Assembly (NCBI GenBank): GCA_021234155.1
Contig: JAJEKV010000058.1
Span: forward strand, 7,194,992 to 7,258,991
Origin: Isoetes taiwanensis
Taxonomy: Eukaryota > Streptophyta > Lycopodiopsida > Isoetales > Isoetaceae
DNA: 64,000 nucleotides
Direction of reading: 5' to 3'
Shown here: positions 12,226 to 24,183 of the stretch, piece by piece
How the letters are laid out: each line of letters begins with the position of its first letter
Position numbering within the stretch: the first letter of the stretch is position 1
The notes under the pieces: model-generated
Databases searched by the model: none
What the model was told of the DNA's origin: nothing
Seen by the model: the letters and a program-made list of their open reading frames with translations, nothing else
Position numbers and translations under genes: made by a program

Positions 12226-13009
12226 GAATTCAACAGAGGAGCTATAGAAGGGACCAACAACATAGAAATTGGCTGTTCTTGAACATCTTTAAGCTCTGAT
12301 TTTAAAGCAGATAGAGATGACGACCTTGAATTGAAGGAAAGGCGCATCCATGGAGTCGATAAATTCATTTCTTGCCACGCCAAAACATAAATCACTATCA
12401 AACTTGCAATAAAAACCATTGTCGTGGCAAGCCATATGGTCACATTTTTGTGCCAGAACAGTTTGCTGGATGCTATGCAGGGACAGGTTCAAGATCAGGT
12501 CCAAGACCAAACGTGTGCCCCAGCTTGGGCAAGAGAGATGGAACAGAGGCTTGCCGTTCACAGGGACGATAAGTTGCGAGTTGGATGCAAATTCAGCCTT
12601 GCAGCTTGAGATTGAGCGGAAGAGCAAGAGCATGCCATCATTTAGACTTGAGGGTAATATGCATCAGTTTGATTTCCTCAACGAGATGGAAGATGTCTTT
12701 GCAGATATCGAGAGTAAGCTGAGGTTTGAAAAGCATCTTACCTCTTCCGTTTAGCAGAGCATTGACAGAGATGAAAATCTTATCTCTACTCCCCCTAATT
12801 CCCTTAGTAACTTAGTAACTGTTTGAAATTGCATTTTCCTTTCTGGCAAACCTTTTGTAAAAGTGCCGTGATGTTGGATTGGATCTACAATGGTTACAAG
12901 CTTCTGTGGTTAGATGCCCCGCCTGCACGACCTTAGTCTAGAACAAACCACAAGCTTGTAGACTAGCATACTACATTCGTGCATTTTTCCATACAGGATT
13001 TTATTTTAG
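12226..13009. other. Unrecognised open frames upstream of the tyrosine-recombinase element
   Basis: Overlapping frames are open on both strands at 12289-12754. The plus-strand frame ends 'FLNEMEDVFADIESKL', which looks protein-like but matches nothing I know. By position this could be the decayed first ORF or leader of the retrotransposon that follows, but no zinc knuckle or nucleocapsid motif is visible. Confidence 0.3.
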
Positions 13010-13650
13010 CCGGTGCTGCTACTTGAGTCTTCTGTCATTTCTTTCATTTGCTTCCCACTGGGAGTGGTTCCAAAAGCTGCAAATAAACTCTGTTTGATAC
13101 TAGACCTTCGGTTTGTCAACCGGTTTTTAGAGCAGAGACCTCTTAAGTATGATGGCATCAATGAGTTGTCTGCAGTAGTGAGGAGGGACGATGTATTGGT
13201 TACCCTTGATCTTCATTCTGGTTATCACCATGTTGCCATGCATCCTTTAGCTTTGCCTCAGGCAAATTCTATATGTTCACGGCTCTACCTTTTGGCCTTT
13301 TCACTGCATGTTATGTTTTTACTAAGTTGATCCGCCTGATTGTAAAGCATTTCAGAGAGAAGTGTATTTGATGCGTCCCTTATGTGGATGATTTCCTTTT
13401 TGCTATTGCTGCTGGTCAGTTTTAGGAGTTGCGTGATTTTATTTTGCAAACCTTTAAGTCCGCAGGTTTCGTCATTGCTCCACATAAGTGTCAGCTTACG
13501 TTTTCCTATGAAGTAAAATTTCTGGGTTACATAGTCAACTCATTCACAGGTTTGCTTTCCATTGCGCCGCAGCGTCGTCAGAAGTTCTTGAAGCTTGCCA
13601 AGTCGCTCTCTTCAATTTCTAAGTGCATGCTCGCCGGTTTGCTGCCTTTT
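13010..13650 (+). pseudogene. Reverse transcriptase of a DIRS/Ngaro-type retrotransposon
   Basis: The RT blocks appear in order: 'GVVPKAANKLCLILDLRFVN' (about 13051-13125), 'DVLVTLDLHSGYHHV' (13191-13236), 'ALPFGLF' in a shifted frame (about 13280), 'PYVDDFLF' with the catalytic YVDD at 13381-13392, and 'KCQLTFSYEVKFLGY' (about 13480-13535). There is a frameshift near 13258, an in-frame TGA at 13369 and another stop near 13424, so the enzyme is dead. The block order and LDLHSGYHHV wording fit the Ty3-related RTs used by DIRS and Ngaro elements, and the downstream recombinase supports this. Confidence 0.85.
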
Positions 13651-14590
13651 TGGGTATGATTGCATCTTTCAAGGCTGTCTTTGGTCCTTTCTGCAAACTA
13701 CTTAGTTTTAATCTATTGAACGTCTATGCCTCCATTAAGACTTGGTCCCAAGTTGTGCGACTATGCCCCCTTGCCTTAGTCGAGATTAATGCATGGGTAG
13801 AGTGGTTTGATCTGCTGAACTCAGTTTACATATGGGAGACAATCTCCCTGGTGGTCTCCTTATCTTATGATGCTAATGGCTCGGGTTGGGGTGTTTGGGT
13901 ACATGACACTTCTATGTGCAATTCTTTTAATGGGCCCTTTGATGAGTTGGAGCAGGCTTCTTCTTCTATTGCTCATGAACTATTAGCCGTATCTCATTTT
14001 CTTGAACTTTATGCTGAGGAATTTAGTGGCAAATGCCTGCTTTGCCTATGGGGATTCTCTGGATTCTTATTACATTTTGAATAAAGTTGGCTCCCAAATC
14101 CCGTCTCTCCACTGTTTGTGCCTCAAAATTTTTACCTTTTGTCTTCGTCATAGTATTGTCCTCAAACCTGCATGGATTCCCCATAGTCTCAATCAGTGGG
14201 CCGATTACCTATCTAAGCTTAAGGATTTTGATGATTATGGGTTGACACCAGAAGTTTTTCGTATCATTGACCTAGCTTGGGGCCCTTATGACTGGGACCG
14301 CTTTGCTAATTTGAATAACCACTTGCTTTTTAAATTTAATTGTTGGCATCCTATTCCGAGAGACCCCTGTCCACCTGATGCTTTTGCCCAATCTTGGCAT
14401 GGTACTAATAGCTATTATTTCCCCCATTCTGCTTTGGTTTTCAAAGCTTTCTCTTTTGCTAAGGCATGTCGATTTTTCACTGGGAGTCAGCTCCGTGGCC
14501 TTCGCTACACGATGATGCTGGAAAGTGGGATGCAACTATTGTGGATCACTTGTACTTCCCTGCAGGTGGACAAGGCCTTACGATGAGTCC
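13651..14590 (+). pseudogene. RNase H and linker domain of the same element
   Basis: An RNase-H-like stretch 'LSYDANGSGWGVWVHD' (about 13860-13910) and 'AHELLAVSHFLELY' (about 13972-14012) are followed in a shifted frame by 'PHSLNQWADYLSKL' (about 14180-14220). Then come 'WGPYDWDRFANLNN' and 'DPCPPDAFAQSW' (about 14278-14400), a segment I associate with tyrosine-recombinase retrotransposons between RNase H and recombinase. One frameshift lies near 14030. Confidence 0.8.
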
Positions 14591-14789
14591 GTCTTCGAAG
14601 CTGCCATGCCACAAACCAACCAATCATGTTATTGCTTTGTGGATCATCAACACTAACTAGGTTGCTTTCCAGAAGTTGATGTGTCCTAGATCTGACAGCA
14701 CTTTAAGAGGTTATATCAGCATGCTTGATCCCTCTTCAAGAACTGGTGCATAGCGAAAGGACGCGATTTCCTCCCTACTAGCCCTCCTA

Positions 14790-14990
14790 CGATTTGCCTT
14801 TTCTTGACTATGCTTTTGATGTCTTTTCCAAATCCGTCAACCCGTCTCAATACCACCATTGCTTCTATTGCTTTCCATCATATTCTTGCCAGATACTCAA
14901 AAACTACTGATCACCCCTTAATTGGCCTTGCTCGAGATATTGCTCGGAGATTGTCCACCCCGTTGATCCAGAAGAAGGAATCGAAAAGGA
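14790..14990 (+). pseudogene. Tyrosine recombinase, N-terminal SAM-like part
   Basis: The frame 'FLTMLLMSFPNPSTRL' to 'SKTTDHPLIGLARDIARR' resembles the N-terminal arm-binding region of tyrosine recombinases (the 'P.t.hPlV..v..G..R' motif). The frame is cut by a LINE insertion at about 14985 and resumes near 15541. Confidence 0.7.
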
Positions 14991-15540
14991 CAGGTGGAGG
15001 GGAATAGACAAGGAAGACCGAATATGCAGAATCTGCGACACTGGGAGAGTAGAGGATGAGAACCAGATGATTAACGATTGCCCGATATATGGGGACATCA
15101 GAAACAGGTACAGAAATATAAGATGGGGGCAACCAGTACATATTTTGATGACAATGACAGAATCATTGAGAGATTTGGCAGACGCGATCAAGGGAATGAT
15201 GATCAGACACAGAGAAGTACACAGGGAAAGAGGGTTTGTAATATGAACTGCACAAGAAGCGACTCATAAACCCCACACAAATTGTTCAGTTAAAAGCTGA
15301 TTGATAATGATGCATCACCGCACGGCCACGAAGCCGATGTAAAGCGGGATGCTGGTAATAATAGAAAAAAGTCAGCCTTCAGAAAAGGCTACATCATAAC
15401 AGCGTGATGTGCTAGTAGCGCCCTTTCAGGGAGCTCGCCCATGCTACACAAGTCCAGGGGCCTGAGGGCACAAGGGACGTTAATTTCTTTTCTATTCTAT
15501 TCTATTCTATTCTATTCTATTCTATTCTATTCTGCCTCAC
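14985..15540 (+). mobile_element. 5'-truncated LINE inserted in the recombinase gene
   Basis: Coding begins abruptly with the LINE C-terminal Cys motif 'RICRICDTGRVEDENQ' (about 15027-15072) and 'CPIYGDIRNRY', and stops near 15247. A 3' UTR of about 240 bp contains the stems GCCTTCAGAAAAGGC (15373-15387) and GCGCCCTTTCAGGGAGC (15418-15434). A (TTCTA)n tail ends at about 15530. The recombinase frame continues right after the tail, which fixes the insertion. A target-site duplication could not be picked out by eye. Confidence 0.8.
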
Positions 15541-15700
15541 ATGATTCGCAAACTCTTTGATAAATTTGCTTGCCCTTCAGCCTCTCTTCTGGATGTTATG
15601 AGATGCACATCTATTGTCCTCACTTTTGTGGCCTTCCTGCGTAGCAAAGAATTGTTGGCTTTGTTTTGGAATGAGATATTCCTAGAATGGGTCCTATGAT
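15541..15700 (+). pseudogene. Tyrosine recombinase, middle part
   Basis: The frame 'MRCTSIVLTFVAFLRSKELL' then 'ALFWNEIF' is the conserved 'R..a..llafagfLRssELl.LrW.di' block that precedes the first catalytic Arg region. It ends where a second insertion begins. Confidence 0.75.
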
Positions 15701-16766
15701 ACCAACAAGAAGTGAAGTGGTGTTCTCATTGAGCTTTGTAAAATCGTTGAGTACAAATTGATTCCCCTACTTGGGGTAGAATTTTGACAAAACTTGCAAT
15801 TTGAGTGCTCTGAAAGTAGACAATCATCGAGAGCACGACGAAACTAAGGAATACAAGATAATAGATGAGTTATCCGCTGCTTGGTCGATGCAAACATGAG
15901 AAAACTAGCGACCGCTTCTCATCAGGATGAAAACCCCCGCCCTTTCAGATTTTCAAGGAAAACCCTAATGGAAAACGGGCGCCAACACTCTTGAAGAATG
16001 CCACTAGTATACGACATCGAGAAATGAGGTGATATACAACATGATGGTGCGAACAACTGAGAGACCTGCAAGAAAATAACCTGCAATGAAAATCCTGAAA
16101 AGACCCGTTAGAAAGTTTAGAAGCTTCAGGCATAGGCAGGTGCCGAAGCACCAAATATCAAAAATATAAAAGCACTCGGAGGCTCCAGGGCCACGCCGAG
16201 GAAAAAACAACAGCCGACCAATCGGGAACTGACCGCAAAAAGAATAATTGCGAGAAAAAACATCCGATTAGTGCTGTCTCGGAGGCTACAACACCAAGCC
16301 GAGGAGAAAATGAATAGCAAATACTGTCTCGGAGGCCACAGAGTCACGCCGAGAAAAAACTATGCAGACAAAGCTGACGGCCATAGAGACACAACATAGA
16401 CAAAATAACACACCGAGTGAAAATGAATAATAAATATTGCCCCGGAGGCTACAGAGCCACACCGAGAAAAGAGACTACGCACAAAAAATGGGAGGCCACA
16501 GAGCCACAACATAAAAATGAATCATAAAAAATACTAAATACTCCGAAAACCACAGATACAACACACAAGCCCAGCATATGAGAGAGGGAGAGGTGGGCGG
16601 GAAACTTGTGGAGGCAAAAAAGAAAGAATGAAAAGGAGCTCAAGAGAATGTCGATGTCTGGAAAAGAAGAATGAAGCAGTATAAATAGGATAGGCGAGGA
16701 AAGGCATCCCCATCCAGGGAATGTCGGAGCAATAGAACCGTGGCATTAATTTTGGAAACCCATGCA
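15694..16766. mobile_element. Second insertion in the recombinase gene, with hairpin repeats
   Basis: About 1.07 kb separates two parts of the recombinase frame. Its right half carries repeats of the form CTCGGAGGCYACAGAGCCAC-GCCGAG at 16175-16200, 16278-16303, 16328-16353, 16441-16466 and a decayed one at 16488. Each has CTCGG/CCGAG ends that can pair, and spacing is about 50 bp or its multiples. A TATAAATA box occurs at 16679-16686 near the right end. A solo LTR is one possible reading, but the termini and target duplication are not clear. Confidence 0.6.
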
Positions 16767-17271
16767 AGCCTCTTTATCCATTCCTCTAAGACTGACCAAA
16801 CAGATGTGGGAGCTTGGGTCATTATTGCCCGCCTTCTTGGTCCTTATTGCTATGTGGCTCTTCTGGAGAGGTTGCTTCGATTGAACTTTGTTCATGTGGA
16901 TGGCTCTGCTGGTGGCTGATTAGAGGCATTCGCATAACACGTCGAGGGTGTTTCTTGAGGAGAAAACCTATATCTTACACCACTCTGAGATCTTGGTTTA
17001 AGCTTTGCCTTTCTGCCATTGGAGAAGATGCGAGACCCTTTGGTACCCATTCAGCAAGAAGAGGAGGTGCAACGTCAGCAACGGCTTTCAACATTTCGGA
17101 TAGAATCTTCAAAGCTCACGGGCGTTGGTGCTCTGATTCAGCCAATGATGGCTATCTTTGCCCATCTCTTCAGCAACAACTGTTGGTTTCTCGTTCCTTG
17201 GGTCTGGGTCCTTCTGATCCTAGCAGTGTTGAGCTTTGTTTGGCTTCCTTCTCCCACCCCATTGTCTCATA
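16767..17271 (+). pseudogene. Tyrosine recombinase, catalytic C-terminal half
   Basis: 'HSSKTDQTDVGAWVIIAR' (about 16781-16830) continues the core. After a frame change comes 'FGTHSARRGGATSA' (about 17038-17080), containing the H-x-x-R box, then 'IFKAHGRWCSDSANDGYL' (about 17100-17160) with the second His/Trp position and the Tyr nucleophile. 'LVSRSLGL' closes the protein, as in DIRS/Ngaro recombinases. An in-frame stop near 16919 and a frame shift before 16950 kill it. The R-H-R-Y catalytic set can be read, so the class is not in doubt. Confidence 0.88.
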
Positions 17272-17296
17272 GTTCCTTGCTGCCTCTGTTCTTCAG

Positions 17297-17411
17297 ATAT
17301 CTAGTAGAGATGCCCAGATGTGGCTTTTCTTTCAGCTTCTCTCATCCTCTCTCTCTTCCTTATCTGGTTTTGACAATTGAATTTATCTTTGTATTATGAT
17401 AAGAAGATAAA
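17297..17411 (+). repeat. Direct repeat copy 1 downstream of the recombinase
   Basis: This segment of about 115 bp, from 'ATATCTAGTAGAGATGCCC' to 'GATAAGAAGATAA', is repeated at 18299-18414 with only a few differences. The end of this copy can also fold: TGACAATT (17371-17378) pairs with AATTGTCA (17415-17422). It may be one half of a split direct repeat. Confidence 0.85.
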
Positions 17412-18298
17412 TGTAATTGTCAAAAACTAGTTTTTACTTGGTTAGTTATGTTCACCTGGCAGTTAGACGACTGCTTTATATCCCTCTAGCTTCTTTCTTT
17501 TTCTTCCATCAGCACATCTTCATCTCCACATTTTGCTGCTTGGTCTCCGGTGCCCCACCCACCCTCCCATCCTCGCTAAATGTATAGAGCTGATCTCTTA
17601 GTTTTCATGGTAAGCCTTGTAGCTTCCTTCCATGGCGCTTCCTCTTTGATTGAGATTCTCCTTACCATTAAGACTGTCGTTCTTACTTTACTCATTTGAC
17701 TCCTTGTGGGAAGCGCCACTTGATTTTGTACTTGTTTGTGAAGTGCAGCCCTCGTGCCAGTTGCTGTTATGTACTTGTGGAAGCTTGGCCCTCGTGCTAG
17801 TGTTGGTTGGCCCTCGTGCCTGTGTTGGGAGATCCTCGTGTCTTGTGTTTCTTTTTGTGCTATTTTATTTGTGATGGGGCCTTCTCATTTGCTTTGCTGG
17901 GTTGGTTTATGTGGCAGAGCATCTTCTTTGACTCCATTGAATTGACTTGGAGTACATTTAAGGCGTTGGTTTCTTTTGCAGAGGTGCGACCCACTATGAT
18001 GTTAGAATATGCTTTTAAGGTTTCCTTTTGAGCGATTGGTGGACACAACCCTATATTTGCAAGTTACAGTTGTTCATACCTGTTCAGTTTAGAACCCTAT
18101 GGGTTAGTGTCGCTATTATGGCCAGGGTTTTTTCTCGAAAACCCGAAAGGACGAGGTTTTTAAATCCCGGCCATAATGGTTTTACTAATTCCTCAGCATT
18201 GTTGTATCATTGTATTCTGGAAGCATTGTATTCTGGTTTTGTATTCTAGTTTATATCTAGTGGAGATGCCCAGATGTGGCTAGCATTGTATTCTGGTT
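17412..18298 (+). other. Spacer between the direct repeats
   Basis: About 890 bp of T-rich sequence without a convincing protein. Frames at 17650-18031 are open but featureless. In a PAT/Ngaro-type element this would be the second A segment of the A1-ORFs-B1-A2-B2 layout; an A1 partner upstream of the RT was not seen. Confidence 0.4.
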
Positions 18299-18414
18299 TA
18301 TATCTAGTAGAGATGCCCAGATGTAGCTTTTCTTTCAGCTTGTCTCATCCTCTCTCTCTCTTCCTTATCTGGTTTTGACAATTGAATTTATCTTCGTATT
18401 ATGATAAGAAGATA
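18299..18414 (+). repeat. Direct repeat copy 2
   Basis: Near-identical to 17297-17411, and preceded by a partial extra copy of 'TATCTAGTGGAGATGCCC' at about 18254. It could mark the right end of the tyrosine-recombinase retrotransposon. Confidence 0.85.
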
Positions 18415-18895
18415 ACAAAAAATACATGAGCTAGAACTCCAGTGGAAAAGGTGCGTATCTTATGTAATAATAGAAGAACATGGAGCACGAGAAATCCTAG
18501 ATATCAAGAGGGAGAATTGGCTAGTAGGGTCAAGGGAGACCCACAGATCAATACCTTTCAAGCTCATGGTAGCCAACCCGATGATTGGTATAGAAAAGAA
18601 GGTACCAAAAGTAAAATAGGTAGTAAAAATAAAATTTAACCAAAAAAAGGTGACAAATTTCAATCAGACGCTTGATTAGAAAGTAAATAAAATAAAATGG
18701 GATGAGGAAAGTGGATGAGGTGACAAACTAAACTCCATCGTATAAAGCTAGCAAAGTGGGAGTTTGGAATGAGTAATGCCGCGAATAGATTAAATAGATT
18801 TAAATTGTGGCTTGATGAGCAATGTAGATAAATTAAAAAAAATTGTTAGAAGGGCCAAAGAAACACAAAAATAAGGAAGAAATATAAGAGAACAA
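18415..18895. other. AT-rich spacer
   Basis: There are no recognisable genes or element ends between the putative retrotransposon end and the microsatellite block. Confidence 0.4.
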
Positions 18896-20168
<1,273 letters not shown>

Positions 20169-20172
20169 TATC

Positions 20173-21388
<1,216 letters not shown>

Positions 21389-21428
<40 letters not shown>

Positions 21429-21525
21429 TATTTTTTACGTCGTAGCACAAGCCAGCATCCTTTAGGACATACGACGCTCCCTCTTCAAGGAGCACCAGGG
21501 GAGACAGAGAGAGAGATAGATAGAT
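21389..21525 (-). mobile_element. (TC)n joint and another LINE 3' UTR
   Basis: A (GA)n tract (21388-21426) adjoins 21427-21505. On the minus strand this stretch carries the stem TGCTCCTTGAAGAGGGAGC, then 'ATGTCC..AGGATGCTGGCTTGTG' and 'ACGTAAAAAATACA' before the TC tract. This layout matches a LINE 3' UTR whose coding part is missing. Confidence 0.6.
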
Positions 21526-21733
21526 AGTATTTTAACATCACGCCACTAGGCAGCATCCAACTGGACATGTGACCACACACCACACTACATTGCTCGGTTG
21601 GGTCCTGCCCCCAACCACCTTACATTGCGTCTGTTAAGATTTGACCCCTAACAGTACCGAGTGCGATTCTGGGCGGTCTCGAACTCGAGACCACATTGCT
21701 AAGGAACTAGTGTGTTACCACTAGAGATGGGTT
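21525..21733 (-). mobile_element. tRNA-derived SINE
   Basis: Read on the minus strand, an A-box-like segment 'CTAGTGGTAACACACTAG' (about 21707-21724) is followed by a B box 'AGTTCGAGACC' (21675-21685) at pol III promoter spacing. The body follows, then a 3' part 'CATGTCCAGTTGGATGCTG' with 'CTAGTGGCGTGATGTTAAAATA' type sequence and a (TATC)n/(TC)n tail. The 3' part resembles the LINE 3' UTR at 21427-21505, as expected if the SINE borrows that LINE's enzyme. Confidence 0.65.
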
Positions 21734-22155
21734 GGCTACATGCTTGTCGAGAGACAACTTGAGAGATTGGGAGAGATGGGAGATGAAGGGAAAGTAAAAA
21801 ATTTGGCTCTCCCTTTGAGAGACAAATGGCCCCTAACTATTGTTAGGGGCATTTCCATTAACCCCCCTTGTCTGTTTTATGGTTAGGGGCATAACAGTCG
21901 GTTTTTCATTTTTGGCGCCCAAAAACGTTCCCGGAATTTGAGCCACCAATTCCGATCTCTATTCAAGAAATCATCCCCATATTCTTTCCCTGATCAACCC
22001 ACGCAATTATGACTTCAATACCACAAACGGTTAAGAGATCGGCCTTGCAATTCAATCTCCTCGAGCATCGACACTAAGATTTTCAGTTTCAGGTTTGAAA
22101 TTGTTCTTGCAAATTTCTGATCTAAATTGTGATAAAGAACTAATTTACTATAAAT
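21734..22155. other. Upstream region of the SANT-like pseudogene
   Basis: It contains a perfect palindrome GCCCCTAAC-TATT-GTTAGGGGC at 21829-21850 and 'GGTTAGGGGCATAACAG' at 21891. No gene is seen. It may be the terminal region of the element carrying the next genes. Confidence 0.4.
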
Positions 22156-23163
22156 TTGTGTTCTACCAGATATTCAATCATGACTAGAGCTACTAGATCT
22201 GCTCTCCCAGCAACCACGAAACAATTTGTTCCTCCTAGAATCGAGAAATTGCCTTCAAAGAGGCCTAAAAAGATGACAGGCCAAATTCTTGGATCCGATG
22301 CATTGCAGATCAGATCTCAGCCCCAAAGTGCAAAAGATTGCAATCCAAGAAAGCGGAAAAAGGCATTGGCTATAAATCTTGGAGAGCCGATCCCCCCTGA
22401 AAATTGTTTGGCCTTGATTGTTCATGATAATCATTCTGATGCCCTTTAAATGAAAAAAAGAAAGCGACATGTTGATTGGTCTGACAATGTTCATAATAAC
22501 GAAAATATTAATATTTCTGCCAGTCAGGGGAGAGAGATCATGATCAAACTTAAACACTCAGTAGAAGGATTGGAAGATTTAAGGCAATTGAGGAACAAAT
22601 GGGGTAAGTTGCAAATAAAATTTAGGGATGAAAAAGAGGCTTCAAATAGGACTAGTGTAGAACCTTCAAGTTGGCCATGGTTTGAATTCATGAAAGATTT
22701 AAAGCATGGACAGACTAATGAGAGAGACATATCTGGTGGTGGAGATGATGAATATTTTAATCCCGAAGCATCTGAGGAAAAGCTCAAATGTACACAAATG
22801 AATTCATGTCTCAAGCATTCTATGAGACAATTGGTACTGAAGCATCTTTTGTGGAAGAGGAATTCATAAATGTTCACAATACTGGAAGTGTTCTTGACAG
22901 TCCTAACAGCCTTATTGGTAATAGGCATAGCAACAAGGATACTTCAAGTGGCTCACAAAGAAAATAGTGGGGAAAAAACACCAAGTGGTTGCAATATCTT
23001 CGAGACAAGCCCAAGATCAGTTGCTTACAATAAACCCGGAGTGTGTGGCAAGCCAACAACAAAAAGAAGATCACGAGTTCACATTGATGAAGACATAGCA
23101 ACAGGAATCTCTAAAATGGCAAACAGTCTTGGTGAAAATGAAGCAATGAAATTGGAGTTCTGA
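22156..23163 (+). pseudogene. SANT/trihelix-like DNA-binding protein, broken
   Basis: Three successive frames read as one protein-like sequence. They give a basic N-terminal part with Lys/Arg clusters ('KRPKKMTG', 'PRKRKKAL'), then 'LRNKWGKLQIKFRDEK' with 'SWPWFEFMKDL' (about 22590-22700), and a C-terminal tail 'VHIDEDIATGISKMA' (about 23080-23120). The middle part has the W..L...F......W..F spacing of SANT-like or trihelix DNA-binding domains found in host factors and in the accessory protein of PIF/Harbinger transposons. A stop at 22447-22449 and frameshifts near 22795 and 22965 break it. It faces the ParB-like gene, with only about 30 bp between the two ends. Confidence 0.5.
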
Positions 23164-23193
23164 GAGAGGATTCATTGAAGAAATCGGAATTGA

Positions 23194-23968
23194 TCAAGGA
23201 ATTGGAGACAATGAGATCAGCAAACGGTCTAAAAATTGCTGAATAGCTATCATGAATAGCACTTTCACTTCTTTAGCTCTAGATTTTGTTATCTCTTCTT
23301 TTATCACATCTTTGGTAAATATTCTTAAGTCTCTGGTTGCCACTTTGTGCAGTGCATACAAAATGTCCTTGATTGTCTCCCTTATAACTCCTTTCTCATT
23401 CAGTCTACACGGAAAAAGCATTGAATTAGTACAAATACTGGCAAACAATTTATGAGAAGCCTAACTTCTAATCTTACTCGTTAATTCTTCTCATTGCAGT
23501 TATGAGTTCAGCTTCTCTTTTTCGTTCAATCTCGACAAAGGTTGCTTGAACTCTGATGTGCATGCTCGGGGCATATGTGCATCTTTCAGAAATTTCCTCC
23601 ATCCATGCATTAGTACGATGGTTCCCGTCCTAGCACAAAAACATCTTACCTGATAGATCACACCAATGGGGATTAGTGGACAGTTCCTGCTCAAAGTTTT
23701 CGTTCTTCACTTGCCAATTATCATCCCAAGAACTGATCAATTCTTCTGTAACTGGAGTCTCTATAACCTTGGGTCCCTTTATGGACAGTATGAAATGTCC
23801 TTTCTGCATAATATAACCGTCTCTTTTTAGAGTATCACGCAACTGTTGGCAGTTTTGTGTAACCATTCTCACAGCCTCGTGTATTTGTATTTTGCATAAT
23901 GGAATGAGGAGTGGAGGAGATTCCCTGTTTATCTTGTGTTTACGAGGCTTTGTTGGTGGAGTTCTCAT
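23194..23968 (-). pseudogene. ParB/sulfiredoxin-like 'WDGNHR' protein, copy 1
   Basis: A minus-strand exon (23968 to about 23480) reads 'LRDTLKRDGYIMQKGHFIL', 'PVTEELISSWDDNW' and 'LSGKMFLC-DGNHRTNAW'. The Trp before DGNHR is a TAG stop here. After an intron with a GTAAG donor and a GTGTAG acceptor (23416-23421), a second exon reads 'LNEKGVIRETIKDILYALHK'. The same protein and the same intron position recur at 47767-48334. 'DGNHR..A' after an 'LR..l...G' stretch recalls the DNA/nucleotide-binding loop of ParB/Srx-fold proteins; that link is my inference. Its function is unknown; a role in a mobile element is likely from copy number and decay. Confidence 0.6.
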
Positions 23969-24183
23969 GCGCTCAAAGACTGGACTTTATAATCAAGATT
24001 CTTGCGGGTGAAGTACATAACCTTGATCTGCAGCAAGATTAAAATCCGAACCGAATTGCTGGGATCATTAATCACAAAACTAAAATTTATATACCAATTG
24101 CTACAAAAATTTAAATCATCAACACATCAATAAAAAAGCTGAAGAATACTTACTGAAGACGAAAATCTAAACCAAGAAATATT
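23969..24183. other. Upstream flank of the ParB-like pseudogene
   Basis: AT-rich, nothing recognised. Confidence 0.35.

Noticed and set aside
16175-16510. CRISPR-like array
   Set aside because: Spacing is uneven, the spacers resemble one another, no cas genes exist and the setting is a plant nuclear genome.
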